A DNA stretch of 64,000 nucleotides. Source: Flaveria trinervia. Taxonomy: Eukaryota > Streptophyta > Magnoliopsida > Asterales > Asteraceae. A program made the translations under genes and the position numbers. The notes beneath the pieces are model-generated. The model was not told the origin of the DNA, did no database searches, and was given only the letters and a program-made list of their open reading frames with translations. Location of the stretch: positions 111,403,491-111,467,490 of the forward strand of contig CM046442.1 of assembly GCA_025506515.1 (NCBI GenBank), written 5' to 3'. Below, in pieces: positions 43,492 through 55,400 of the stretch. Position 1 is the stretch's first letter. The number at the start of each line of letters is the position of its first letter.

Positions 43492-44090
43492 CTACATCGG
43501 ACTACACATGATCATCATCAGGAATAACCTCACTTTTCTTTTAACGCCGTTGACCTCTAGCAAATATTGAAAACGTGGTTTATCAAAGGCTTTAGTATAG
43601 AGGTCAGCGCGTTGAAAATCAGTATTAATTTTTACCACATCAATTAAATTCTTTTCAAAACAATCTCTTATGAAATGATATTTAATACCGATATGTTTGG
43701 TCTTAGGATGTTGGACCGGATTTTTAGTTACTGCAATTGCAGCACAGTTATCTACAAAAATAGGAGTAGAATAGAACGTTAAACCGTAATCCCGCATTTG
43801 CTGTTGAATCCAGATGATTTGTGAACAACATCTTGCAGCAGCAACATATTCAGCTTCACAGGTTGACAATGCAACCGATGTCTGCTTCTTACACTGCCAG
43901 GTAATAATCTTCTCCCAAAGAATTGACACCCTGCTGATGTAGACTTGTAGTTCATCTTGCAGCCTCCGTAATCCGAGTCACTATATGCCGTGAGCTCAAA
44001 ATCATCATCATGAGGATACCACAACCCAAGTGTGGGTGTACCCTTTAGATAGTGAAAGTCCTTTTGACCCCGATCAGATGATTGACCTTG
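43492..44090 (-). pseudogene. Copia-2 RNase H and pol C-terminus
   Basis: 44024-43779 has YSDSDYGGC; the shifted frame 43929-43492 has TCEAEYVAAA, QIIWIQQQM and KYHFIRDC. One frameshift lies near 43900. The Trp that is a stop in Copia-1 is intact here. Confidence 0.9.
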
Positions 44091-45160
44091 GGTTTAGCCT
44101 GATATCTAGAACATAAACATGTCCATACATGATATCAGGTCTTGAGGCAGTGAGATACATGAGGGATCGAATCATTCCTCGGTACATCGTGGCATCTACA
44201 AGATCTCCATTTTCATCAGGTGCTATGTCTGATTCGTAGCAAGTGGAGTACCCGCAACAGATGCGTTCTCCATGTCAAAGCGATTGAGAATGTCTCCTAC
44301 GTACTTGGTCTGATGTAGAAAGATCCCATTTGTGTTTGATCACCTGTAGCCCGAGAAAGAACTTCATCTCCCCCATAGCACTCATCTCAAACTCTTTCTT
44401 CATAACTGCTTCAAACTCTTTGCATAACTCCTCGTTCTTTGAACCGAAAATTATGTCAACATAGATTGTACGAGCAGTAGGTCGCCATCTTTTTCTTTAA
44501 TGAACAACATGCAGTCAATGACTCCCCTGCGAAAGCCGTGTTTCACAAGATGAGTTGAGAGTTTCTCATACCAAGCTCTTGGAGCTTGATGAAGCCCGTA
44601 TAAAGCCTTGTCGAGCGTGTAGACTCTATCCCGATGATAAGTATCTTCAAATCCTCGGGTTGACTGACATAGACTGTTTCTCTGATTTCCCCATGAAGAA
44701 ATGCACTCTTCACATCTAATTTATAGACTTTAATCTACATGTACGATGCATAGGCAAGGAAGATACGAATGGCTTCCATCCTTGCCACGGGTGCAAACAC
44801 CTCATTGTAATCAATTCCCTCGACTTGGCGAAAACCCTGAACCACCAGTCGAGCTTTGTTCCTGATAATGACCCCTTGGTCATCTTTCTTGCATTTTAAA
44901 ACCCATTTGGTGCCAATGACATTAGCACCTTTAGGTCTATCAACCAAAGTCCATACATATAACTTCTTGAACTGAAAAAGTTCTTCTAGCATGGCACTCA
45001 CCCACGCCTCATCATTTAGTGCCTCACTGACGTATTTTGGCTCATACTGGGAGACAAAACACGATAAGCACCATCATGAATATATCCCTTTTCCATAACT
45101 GAGGTGTAATCAACTGAGTATAGCTGATTTCGGGTTTGCACTCCGATCTGACATCCCCAA
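44091..45160 (-). pseudogene. Copia-2 reverse transcriptase, catalytic motif damaged
   Basis: 45001-44735 holds GTKWVLKCKKDDQG and NEVFAPVARMEA. Further down the fragments LYGLHQAP and GDLLLVQ are visible, but around 44455-44470 the YVDD motif is damaged: one base and one Asp codon are missing compared with Copia-1. Many further single-base losses follow. It could not be active. Confidence 0.85.
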
Positions 45161-46366
45161 TGACATTGTTTAGGGATGATAGACGTTTAGTCGTGATCCT
45201 GGAGTAGTAGGAACAGCTACCTCAGAGCTAAGATTATGAACATTAGGATCTGCATCTGAGGTGGTTGGGGTGAGGCTCTGAAGTCGAAGGTGCATCACTA
45301 GATGCTTGAGGGCTTTCAGGAACTGGAACCTGTTCCTCCTGACTGTTCTGGTTATCTTTTTCAGCTTCATCTTCATAGGAGGAGTCCGTCGTCGACTACT
45401 CCCCCTGACTGAGTAGATGATTCTCCCTGTGAGCTAGATGTTGGTGGATACAAGCTATCATACATCATTCGTGTAGCTAACTCGTCATCCGAGGGAGAGA
45501 GAGGAATGTTGAAGCGACTTGAAGAATCCATCATAGTCGAAGAAGTAGGCGGGTCCTTTGCCAGTAGGTGGTGTGGTAAATCGCTGAACGTCAACATTAC
45601 ACCACACTTCTACTAGACCCGTTGAGTTGTTGTAAACTCGCTTGTTCGTATGTTGTATCCTAGAAAGATGCCTTCATCTGCCTTCTCGCGGAATTTATCC
45701 TCTTGTGTCTTCTTCAGAAGTGTGCACGGCGCCCCAAATGGTTCGAGATACTCCAGGTTCGGTTTGCGTCTTTGTAGTAGCTCGTAACATGTTTTTCCAT
45801 GGCGCTTGACTATCAGGACTCGATTCAGTGTATAACAAGCATTCGCCACTGCCTCATTCCGGAATTGGATAGGCAGTTTCGAGTCTGCCAGCATAGTCCA
45901 TGTTGTCTTATCAAGCTTCTGTTCTTTCTCTCAGCAATGCCATTCATCTGAGGTGTGTAGGCAGAAGTGATTTGATGCACAATTCCCTTTTCCTTGCAGT
46001 ATGCCTCCATCCACTGGTTCTTGAATTCCGTTCCGTTGTCTGAGCGTACTTGTCTAACTTTCAGCTTGTAGAGAGATTCCTGTGTGGTTACCAACTCCTT
46101 GAATTATTCAAATGTTTCTGATTTGGATTTCAGAAACATTACCCAAGTGAACCTTGAGTAGGTCATCGGTGACCATAAAACATTACAAGTCGCCTGCAAT
46201 GCTCTTTGTACTGACTAGACCAAACAGATCCATGTGAAGAAGTCCAAGAGGAAGTTCTATTGAATTAACTTTCTTTTCCATATGAGACTTCTTTGTCTGT
46301 TTGCCTTTCTTGCAAGCTACACAAAAGTTAGGAAGCTGAAAGTTCTTGACATTAACTCGTCTCACC
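45161..46366 (-). pseudogene. Copia-2 integrase and linker
   Basis: Pieces 46365-46183 (CVACKKGKQ, LLHMDLFGLVS), 46094-45825 (VRSDNGTEFKN, NGIAERKNRS), 45894-45613 (FGAPCTLLKKTQ) and 45597-45170 (acidic linker). The three catalytic residues of the core are present but in separate frames. Confidence 0.88.
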
Positions 46367-46880
46367 AGATCCTTCTAAATCAAGTAATTCATCTTCCTTT
46401 GACTAATGTGTCCCATTCTCCTATGCCAGGACATGGAATCCTTTTCAGTAGCTTTAGATAGAAAACACTGAACCTCATGATCCATTGTAGAAGCTGTTGA
46501 CAGATCCAAGACATAAAGATCTTTATATCTTGAAGCGGTCATCAAAACTTGGTCCTCTGGAATCACGTAGTCTTTCTTTAGTACGTAACACTTCTTGTTG
46601 TCGAAGATGACTTTAAATCCCTTATCACATATTTGGGAAACATAAAGTAAGTTGTTTTGAAGTTGCTGGACGTAGTTCACCCTATAAAACTTAACTTTCT
46701 AATTTCCAACTTCTCCCTGAGCTGTGATATAGCCTCCCTTGTTCCAGCAAACAAAACATGCCCTCCTTTTATTGCCTTACGTTTGATAAAAGAGCCTTGT
46801 TTCCTGTCATGTGCCTGATGCTCTGCTGTCTACAATCCACGTGTTAGTTTCAGCACTGTAGCGAACACCCTGCACATACA
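46367..46880 (-). pseudogene. Copia-2 protease and pre-integrase region
   Basis: The protease motif near 46830 reads DSRAS instead of DSGAS and is followed by a frameshift. 46680-46375 keeps YVSQICDKGFKV and GHISQRKM. Confidence 0.85.
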
Positions 46881-47400
46881 ATGTAAATGATTAGTTTAGG
46901 TTAGGAACCCAAGCCTTTACTGGCTTGGGTTCCCAGAGGCATCACACATCAGAAATTCAACCCATTGACCCTTAGAAGGTGAGGGTAGCTCAGGTTCCTT
47001 CTTGTCATCATTATCAGACACAAAGGTTGACTTCTTTTTCCATAAGCCAGATTTGTGCAATGCCTGTTTGTGATAAACAGTCGACTGGCTAACGGGGTGA
47101 ACTTTCTGTTCACTAGTTCTTCTAGGTGGAGTTAAAGAGCTCCTCTTAGAAGACCTAGGTTTTGAGTCCTGAAGTTTAATCTTCTTCCTAGGTGTTGATA
47201 ATAAGGACAATAGGAAGCAATGTGTCCACATTCTCCATAGTTGTAGCACGACCTGCTATCAACTTTATGATTAAACTTTCTTTGTGGAGAAGTATGTGAC
47301 ACTCTAGTAACATAACTCACTTTAGGTTTTGACTTTGGTTCTTTTTTTGTTTTCACTGGTTTAACAAAGTTAACCGTTTTAACCTGTTTAACATCCTTTT
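46881..47400 (-). pseudogene. Copia-2 gag C-terminal part with a damaged knuckle
   Basis: 47356-47132 contains CYNYGECGHIASYC, with the second Cys replaced by Tyr. 47249-46917 continues in another frame with the Lys-rich tail. Confidence 0.85.
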
Positions 47401-48120
47401 CTTTTTGGTTAATGGTTTTTGACTTGAAGTATGTGAAAGATTATCCTTAGAAGCCCTTTTAGGTTCTGATTTGACTCTGTTTGACCCTGAATTAAGTTAA
47501 CCTTTTCAAATTCCTTTTCCAGATTAACACAAGGCAATTTACCCTTTTCCTTTGAAGTGGCCTCCTTTTGTTTGTTTCCAAAATCAATAGATGAACATAA
47601 GGAATCTGGATCACTAACAAGAGGAGTAGACACTACATGATCCTTATGGGATTACTATTTATAGGTCTAGTCTTAGTGTTCATTAAAGTCTCAGGTGGTG
47701 GTGGAACCACTTTATAACCCAATCCCTCCCCGTTGTTCCTTTCTCTCACTAAGTGTTGGACTATGTGTGAAGAACTAGTCCAACTATGCAGTTTCTGTTT
47801 TAATGAATTTACTTCTACTTCTAGAATTGCCTTTGGCTTCTTAGTGTCTTCTAGGGAGTTTAGATAATACCTAATGTCATTAGCTTGGTTAAAGGCAACT
47901 ACTTCAGTTTCCCTAAGCTGTTTAGTCAAAAGGTCTATCTTTTCTTTATAACTGTGCTCATTTTGTTTTAATACCCTATTAGCCTCAGTGCATAGTTGCA
48001 AATCTTTTACTAAGTTATCATTATGATCTAATAACCTAGAAAATTACCATCTATGCTATTCCTAAAGGTATCACAATCAGAACAAGCATGATTATTAAAA
48101 TTGTGTCAGTAGTACTTACC
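47401..48120 (-). pseudogene. Copia-2 gag coiled-coil region
   Basis: 48001-47633 carries the coiled coil (KEKIDLLTKQLRETE) and GLGYKVVPPPPET; 47633-47409 continues after a shift. It aligns with 21886-21158 of Copia-1. Confidence 0.85.
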
Positions 48121-48650
48121 TGAGTTGATTACAGAAGCGTTTGCCATCAATGCAGCATCAGATGTCTCTGGTTCTGGTGCTTCTGTCTTTTCTGTCTCTG
48201 ACATGGTAGTCTCCAGTTTTGGCTTGTAACTGATCTCGGTTACAGTTGCTTCTTCACTATGTGACATCGCTATCTCAATGCTAGATCTCCTTCACTAGCG
48301 GAATCACTGTCAATATCTTCTACACTTGCAATGTTTGATTCCCCTGGTGAGACAAACCTAAAGCTCCAATCCTGTCCTTCATCATCATGAGCAGTCAAGG
48401 CTTTTGAGTCCTTGCTTGATGAAGTAGAACTGGTAGTTTGCTTGTCTTGACGAGTGAAGGATGAGAACGGGTTCCCGTTACCCGTCTTCTTAGGCTTGAC
48501 ACATTCTCTTTTGAAGTGCCCCTTCTCTCCACAGTTGAAGCAGTTCACTTTGCTCTTGTCAAAGCCGAATGTGGTATCCTTAGTCGCTACTAAGTTCTGT
48601 CCGGTTTGTTTTACAAACTTCTTTGCCCTCCGGACAGCACTAGCTAAAGC
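48121..48650 (-). pseudogene. Copia-2 gag middle part with an intact zinc knuckle
   Basis: 48548-48270 has CFNCGEKGHFKREC, all four ligands present, then a Ser-rich and acidic part. It joins the N-terminal gag through MDIM near 48655, where a Trp codon has become TAG. Confidence 0.88.
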
Positions 48651-49716
48651 CTACATTATATCCATTCTCTCAAGCTCCATTTCGTCCACCTGCTCGTAGT
48701 CCTCGTCTGCCAGATGGCAGTTTCCAATCTTTCCAGCAACAAGTTCATCATAAGAATGGACCATTGCGGCCAATAGATCCATGTGTTCTCGAGCTACTTC
48801 CACAGTCACATTCCCGAGATTCTCGGTCTTCAGTTTAGTAGCACTTGCTTCGGATCCAAATAGTGGAACAAGAAAGTCCCGACTTGTCTGATCCTGAAGG
48901 AGGTGCATGTGTAGGACCCGATGAGCTAGACACAAATGCAGTCTGGAGAGGTGCTCCAGATGTCTTAGCTTGAGGCGTGGCATTGTATAAAGTGGATTTT
49001 GATTGTACGTAGATTCTGAGCTCTATACTTCATCCTAAGTGATTCTTCTCGCAACTTAAGAATGAAGTCATTAATATCCAGTTTTGCTAGCATTCCATTC
49101 TGTCTAAGATTAGACACGAATGAAGCCCACTTTTCAGGCAATCCGTCTGCAAAATTAGTAATTTCTCTTCCATGGTAGTAGCCACCCCACGTGTATACAG
49201 TTCACTCATCAGATGGTAGAATCTATCTATAACATCGTCCAAACTCTCGTTTCCCATCGATGAGAAGTTATCGAATTCCTTCTTTAACTCCTTAGCCTTG
49301 ATTGCCTTCAACGAAGCATTCCCGTCGTACCTCTTTTCTAGCTTATCCCATAGTTTCTTGGACTGCTTATTCTCTGAGTACTGGTGGAATATGTCTTTAG
49401 GGATAGACTGTGTAATCAATGCATAAACCCTCTTCTCTGCATTATATTTGACTTTCTGCGCGTCTGTCATCCCTCCTAAGGTTAGCTTTACTCCATCGGC
49501 TCCCACCGGCGTACTATATCCAATCTCGATGGCTTCCCACAGATTCGGATCCACTCCATTGAGGTAGATCTCAAAACGTTGTTTCCAGTGGGGAAACTCA
49601 TCTAACGTTAAAAGCTTTGGTGGTTTATTATGATTACCCACCTCACTGTCAAGTAACAGCAGGTTCTGGATCCTAGAGTCCTTCCCAGCAGTGAAGGCTG
49701 ACATTTGATCTTCCAT
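48651..49716 (-). pseudogene. Copia-2 gag N-terminal domain
   Basis: The start MEDQMSAF at 49716 is chosen to match Copia-1. 49716-49087 includes LLTLDEFPHWKQRFEIYL and QSIPKDIFHQYSENKQ. Frameshifts near 49165 and 48990 separate it from 48983-48651 (LGNVTVEVAREHMDL). Confidence 0.88.
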
Positions 49717-50208
49717 TGCGAATAACTTTAAGTCTAATAAAACAATTGTCACTGGGGCGACTAAAGGGTGCGAATGGACTAGTCGTGCGTATGAACTCTA
49801 CGACTGGTTCAATCGTGCGGCTGAACTAAGTGATTAGCTCAGTCGTGCGAATGAATCGGATGCGTATGAACAGTATGCCTGAAAGGTTTATTCGTACGAT
49901 TGGAGATGCGACTATGTCCAATCGTGCATCTGAGCAATGCAAATGAGGTCCAGTCGTGCGAATGTCTCACTCGTGCGACTGAAGCTGCTGTTTTGCGAAA
50001 ATTTCTAGGTTAAACGTGTTTTAGCCGTAAAAATTCGAAATTTCGCAAGGTCTAATCGCCTAAGTCCGTAGAAACCAAACTTTGATGAGCAGGGAACGTC
50101 CAAGATCACTTTTGACACAAAAGATTTCGTTTTTAGTGCAAAAACACAAACTTTTTATCAATCTTGATTGAATCACACGTAATCAAGAGCCAAAGCTCTG
50201 ATACCACT
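49717..50208 (-). promoter_or_regulatory. Copia-2 leader and primer-binding site
   Basis: The primer site TGGTATCAGAGC is at 50206-50195 on the - strand. The leader carries a palindrome array at 49757-49985. No gene. Confidence 0.9.
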
Positions 50209-50925
50209 TGTTAGGACCTGGTATTTGAACGAAATACCTAGAGATTAGCGTGCAAACAAGATCAAATAGTGCGGAATCCTATTTGATTGGCGATCCAATT
50301 AGTGAGAACACACGAAGAATCAATCAAGAATTGAAACTAACGTTAGAAATCGATTGGGAATCGATCTAATGTGTTCTATGAACTTGGAGAACGAATTGGG
50401 AGGCTTCTGGACGGCTAGGGTACGTCTGGAATCGTAATTAATCGAGAGTTGTTATTTTTCACGAATTGGGTTGTATTTATAGGTTGGTATTATTCAATCG
50501 TGCGACTGAGCCATTAGTATGGTTCAGTCGTGCGATTGAACCATGTGGTTGATTCATCCGCACGACTGAGTGTTCAGTCGTGCGACTAAGCCAATCTTAT
50601 GTGTCAATTATATGACTAATCCAGTCACCCGGTTCAGTCATGCGACTGAGTCATTCGTATGAAGTTGTTCATGTTTATGGTCCATTCGCATGAGAACTTC
50701 AATATGTTAAGTTTGAATGTATTAATTAGTAAACATTATATGTAAACATTCAACCAATCACTAATCTAAGTAACCAATTTTATATCAAGTCATTAATGAA
50801 ATATTAATCATTACAAATCACAATTAACCAATATCATTTCATTAATCATATCAAAATACACCAGAATCAGATAAACAAGACCTATACATTTCATATCATG
50901 ATCTAGGGACATACATGTATCAACA
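50209..50925 (-). repeat. Copia-2 5' LTR
   Basis: 717 bp. TATA complement at 50474-50481; palindrome array at 50494-50700, with one unit fewer (GGGCCATTCGCAT) than the 3' LTR. Confidence 0.95.
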
Positions 50926-51549
50926 ATGTCTTATAGATTCAGTATCATACCCTCATTAGCTTCTTGTGAGTCTTCGTCATCCATACCACCACCCATTTGC
51001 ATAGCATTATTCCCATCTCTGTCCAAAACATCATCTTCTTCCCCCTCATCTTGTTGAACAATATCAAGATCACTCTCTTCATCTTCTTCATTCTCTATCA
51101 AGTAGGAGAAAAGCATATGAGAGAATCTAAATGGGTGGTTCAGTACCAGTGCAATATATGCATTTTGGATTTGGTCAGACATCTCATCAAATCTCCACAC
51201 CTAGAGGCTATGCACTTGAGGATCACATGTGCCAAGTACTTGAATTGGTCAGACATCTCATCAAATCCTCCACACCTTCCTCAGACCGTCTTCACTAATC
51301 TCAATCTCCTATCCAAATATGGAGCTCCAAATACAGTGGGCTCAATGGACTGATCAAGTACAGTGTTATCCAAGAAAGTCTGCTGTATAGATCTATACGG
51401 TGTGCATGGTGTAGAAATAGCCTTGTAGATCCTTAATGTACGGAGGAAGGCTATGATCCCAGTGAACTCGGAAGCGTTCCGGGATGTAGCATCTAGATGA
51501 GCATAGATGTTGTGCTTAGTGCTCATAGCCCATCTCTCAACCATATTGC
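50926..51549 (-). pseudogene. Copia-3 aORF, N-terminal half
   Basis: 51549-51281 (MVERWAMSTKHNIYAHLD, STPCTPYRSIQQTF) and 51200-50931 (NAYIALVLNHPFRFSHMLF, then an acidic run EEDEESDLD). The middle of the domain is rearranged: TTGGTCAGACATCTCATCAA occurs at both 51172 and 51244, and sequence seen in Copia-2 between TRLHP and the VLLKC region is missing. It was joined to 36811 before Copia-2 inserted. Confidence 0.75.
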
Positions 51550-51580
51550 TACAACACAACAAACATATACATTAGATTTT
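51550..51580 (-). promoter_or_regulatory. Candidate 3' splice site before the Copia-3 aORF
   Basis: On the - strand, TCTAATG, then TTTGTTGTGTTGTAG (AG at 51551-51550), four bases before the aORF ATG. Confidence 0.55.
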
Positions 51581-51624
51581 TGCATAAGAGATAATAGTTG
51601 AATTTTAGTTGGATTTGATCAACT

Positions 51625-51850
51625 TGTTCAATCGTGCGATTGAACCGTACGATTGAGTTCAGTTGTACGATTGAGAGTGCGACTGAGTTCAATCGTGAGA
51701 TTGAGTTTACGACTGAACTTAGTCATATGCTAAGCCATGCAGTTGCGTTAATCGTGCGACTGAGTCACCGATTGATTCACTCGTGCGATTGAATCATGCG
51801 CCTGGCTCAATCGTGCGACTGGGGTTCATATGAAGTATCTATTCGCATCT
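51625..51850. repeat. Palindrome array upstream of the Copia-3 aORF
   Basis: CAATCG-TG-CGATTG and related units, about ten copies, in non-coding DNA. Confidence 0.8.
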
Positions 51851-52179
51851 TGATCTGTTTGACACCATAACTTTGATTCTTTGTCAAAACATTACAATAC
51901 ACTTCGTGTTTAGATTCATTAGGTTCGCGGGGACTCGACATAGCACTTAGTATCATTTAAATCAACAATTTTGTCCATTTAAGTGGTCCATTCATTTGAA
52001 CCAAATTCAGTTGCAAAGTACTTGTAGATGAATAGGAAATCAATCAGTATAACAATCGAAGAACAATCATAATAATAAAAAAATGGCAGAGTGTTTGGGT
52101 ATGGGTGGTTTTTGAGAGTTTTTGAAGGGTGGTAGGGTATACGACCGACTAACCTCCTTATTTATACTGTTTTAAGTTT

Positions 52180-52445
52180 CAGTTGTGCGACTGGGCCCAT
52201 ACACATGATTCATTCATGTGACTGGGGTTCAATGGTGCGACTGGGGTTCCGTCGTGCGACTGGCTCAGGCTCTTTTATGCAGTCGTATGATTGATTCATT
52301 CTTGTGATCCAATCGTATGGTTGACCCATACTCGGGGTCCCCAATTGGGTGATTGGCTCATACTTATGGTTCAATCATGCGATTGGCTCATACTTATGAT
52401 TCAATCATGCGATTGGCTCATACTTATGAGTCAATCGTGCGATTA
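52180..52445. repeat. Second palindrome array in the Copia-3 spacer
   Basis: Variants with CATGCG in place of CGTGCG dominate. A 30-bp sub-repeat (TCAATCATGCGATTGGCTCA plus TACTTATG) occurs three to four times in tandem at 52366-52445. Confidence 0.85.
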
Positions 52446-52523
52446 GCTCATACTTATGAGTTTGACCTCATACATTTCCATACACTCAAACTTTAACTTT
52501 TGATTTATAACATTACGACCAAT

Positions 52524-52620
52524 GATCATCTCAGACATGACCCTTTAAACAGAGAATCATTTGATCACCTCATGCGTGATCCTTTAAATTTAGAACCGAT
52601 TGGTTACCTGAGACGTGACC
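52524..52620. repeat. Series of three 6-7-6 inverted repeats in the Copia-3 spacer
   Basis: One perfect unit (52563-52581), one with a single mismatch and one with a G-T-type pair (GGTTAC with GTGACC). Confidence 0.75.
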
Positions 52621-53197
52621 CTTTTAATATGTGATTCATAGAGTTCATCTAGTTATATAGTTCGACATCACAAAGAAGATAACTAAAATAGAAAAACAAC
52701 TTGAATTAAAACAAAACAAGACATATTTTTGTGTTTTTGGGTTGAGGTGGATTGAACCTTTTAGAAATTATCTAACTGATTTTTCTTCCTGACCAGAAAA
52801 GCTTCAATTTAATTCTATCATATTTGGAAAGATTCATACAGAATCATACAGGTATATCATAATCATTTGGGACCCTTTTATATGTATTTTGATACTAGAT
52901 TCTCGTTTGTCTGAGAGTGAATAGCACTTTCAGGAAATCATACTAGAGCTATAAGATGTACACAATGTTTTTAACAGTTGAGAGTTGCAGCCACGATGAT
53001 TTTCTGTATGTTTGTCCACTTAAATCCATACACAGATTTTTAACTCACGTTGGTGATTAGTTAGGTTATATTATTTCTACAAGAATTTGTGGATCCCACA
53101 CTTATATGGTAATCAACATTCCTAAGGAAATTTTTGAGCAATCTACGGGTATTTGACAATAAGAAACTATTCTAAGAGATTTCAAAGAGATGACAAG

Positions 53198-53303
53198 CCT
53201 CAGGTCAGTGCCATCGCACAGCAGAGAGGCATAAACAACAATGAATTCTAGAATATTTAGATTATGCTTATCCTCAGGTCAGTGCCATCACATAGTAGAG
53301 AGT
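53198..53303. repeat. Duplicated 33-bp box in the Copia-3 spacer
   Basis: Two copies 73 bp apart with CCTCAGGTCAGTGCCATC. Conserved with Copia-1 and Copia-2 although the LTRs belong to another subfamily. Confidence 0.85.
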
Positions 53304-53994
53304 TACACAACCTATCTTCCTGTTAGAGCAATTGTATTTCTTTTGCACATAACGCACCAATAACATTAGTCATTAGCTTGATTGCGCTTAACCGTTTTTC
53401 CATGGGCTTTGCTCAATTTTATGGTCATCCGCAAACATTTGTGGTGTTTATTTTGTTTGTCACCCCTTATTGGAAATGTGTTGATTGTTTTAACCACGGA
53501 TAAGATGAGAACCCATAACAAGTTGAAAAAACTGGTTTGAATTTGATTCACCAATGACGTATACTCATCTATTATATTGAATCTACCAAAACATCATATA
53601 ATGAACTAGCAACCTCTAGGACTACTTTCTCTATGTTACATCAATAGCAGAATAGTTTACTATCATGTTTCTTTTATTTTGCTTAGACTTCTCAGACTTG
53701 TAATTTGAATATGGCATTTTGATCATTTAAATCCTTTTGAAGTCCCTAACAATTAGATCCACGTGTACTATCATTTTCCAAAATTGTTAAATCAATCTCA
53801 CAGATTTGATTTCATAGCTTTCAGCTAATGTGCCCACCCTCATTTTTTTCTTTTTTAAGTAATTAAATACTCAAACTAATAAATACTTAAACTAAACTAT
53901 TCTCCCTCTAAATCTCTAAAACCAAAAATATTTTTGTGCTTTTGGATTTTAAAGATAGGAAAATAAAATTAAAAAATAAGAAAAATATGGCGGA

Positions 53995-54428
53995 CTAAGA
54001 ACTAGACTCTTCTGGAATCACAACACTTTCCTTTTTCACTCCATTGACCTCCAAAAGATATAAAAATCGAGGTTTGTAAAAACCTTTTGTGTAGAGGTCA
54101 AGGAGTTGAAAATCCATATTAATTTTAACAACATTGATTAATTTCTTTTCAAAACAGTCATGTGTAAAGTGATATTTAATACCGATGTGTTTAGTTTTGG
54201 GTGTTGGACCGGATTTTTAGTGACAGCTATTGCAGCGGAATTATCAACAAAGATAGGGGTGTTAGAAAATTTCAAACGGTAGTCTCGCATTTGCTATTGA
54301 ATCCAAATGATTTGTGAACAGTAACTTGCAATAGCAACATATTCAGCTTCACAGGTTGAGAGAGCAACAGATGTCTGCTTCTTACACTACCAGGTGACTA
54401 AGCATGTTCCAAAGAACTGACATCCCGC
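53995..54428 (-). pseudogene. Copia-3 RNase H and pol C-terminus
   Basis: No long frame, but codons matching ATCEAEYVAIASY near 54330 and the pol tail are readable. The stop is at 53995-53997. Confidence 0.8.
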
Positions 54429-55400
54429 TCATGTTAACTTGTAATTCATCTTGCAACCACCATAGTCCGAGTAACTATACGTTGTACGCTGAAAGTCATC
54501 ATCATGAGGATACCACAACCCGAGTGTTGGAGTACCCTTCAGATAATAAAAGATCTGTTTTACTTCAATTAGATGATTCATTTTTGGTTTAGCCTGATAT
54601 CTGGAACAGAGACGCGTGGGATACATAATATTAGGACGAGAGGTTGTGAGATAAATTAGAGCTCCAATCATTCCTTGGTACATAGTAGCATCAAACAGAT
54701 CACCATTTTCACCGGGTGCCACATCGTGGTTCGTGGCAAGTGGAGTTCCACTAACCGTTGCATTCTCCATGTCGAACCGACTAAGGATGTCTCCTACATA
54801 TTTAGGCTGATGTAGGAAAATTCCATTTGGTGTCTTATACCAGGCTCGAGGAGCTTGATGAAGCCCGTAAAGAGCCTTGTCCAGTTTATAAACTTTATCC
54901 CGGTGATAAGGATCCTCAAAGCCTTCAGGTTGACTAACGTACATCGTTTCATGGATTCCACCATGAACGAAGGCACTTTTCACATCCAATTGATAAACTT
55001 TGATCTTCATGTAGGATGCATAGGCTAAGAAGATACGAATTGCTTCCATCCTTGCCATAGGTGCAAACACTTCATTGTAGTCAATGCCTTCAACTTGTCT
55101 AAACCCTTGCACGACAAGCCAAGCCTTATTTCTGATTATGACCCCTTGGTCATCTTTCTTTCACTTAAGAACCCATTTAGTGCCAATCACCTTTGCACTT
55201 TTTGGTCTGTCCATAAGAGTCCATACTCCTAACTTCTTGAACTGAAGGAGTTCTTCTTGCATAGCACTCATCCATGCCTCATCGTTTAAGGCTTCACTTA
55301 CATGTTTTGGCTCAAATTGAGACACTACACATCGATAAGCACCATCATTTAGATATCAATTTTCTATGACTGTAGCATAATGAGCTGAGTATAGCTAATT
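54429..55400 (-). pseudogene. Copia-3 reverse transcriptase with a deletion over the active site
   Basis: 55112-54429 runs from VEGIDYNEVFAPMARMEA through LDVKSAFVHGG and LHQAPRAWY, then jumps directly to KTPNGIFLHQPKYVGDIL. Compared with Copia-1, about 240 bp including the YVDD active site are missing, in frame. GTKWVLK-like codons lie upstream near 55170. Confidence 0.9.

Larger units (their letters stand above)
36812..50925 (-). mobile_element. Copia-2: Sirevirus-like Copia element, 14.1 kb, nested in Copia-3
   Basis: LTRs 36812-37536 and 50209-50925, same family as Copia-1, minus orientation. It is the longest element here because its aORF region is complete (about 3.4 kb). LTR divergence is roughly 3-4 percent by eye. 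It lies in the aORF of Copia-3, so it is younger than Copia-3. Confidence 0.95.
51581..53994 (-). other. Copia-3 pol-aORF spacer
   Basis: About 2.4 kb, no supported gene. Palindrome arrays lie at 51625-51850 and 52180-52445. Three 6-7-6 inverted repeats are at 52524-52542, 52563-52581 (GATCAC-CTCATGC-GTGATC, perfect) and 52602-52620. The 33-bp box is at 53198-53230 and 53271-53303. Near 52370-52445 four CAATCATGCGATT-type units repeat with TCATACTTATG between them. Confidence 0.8.
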
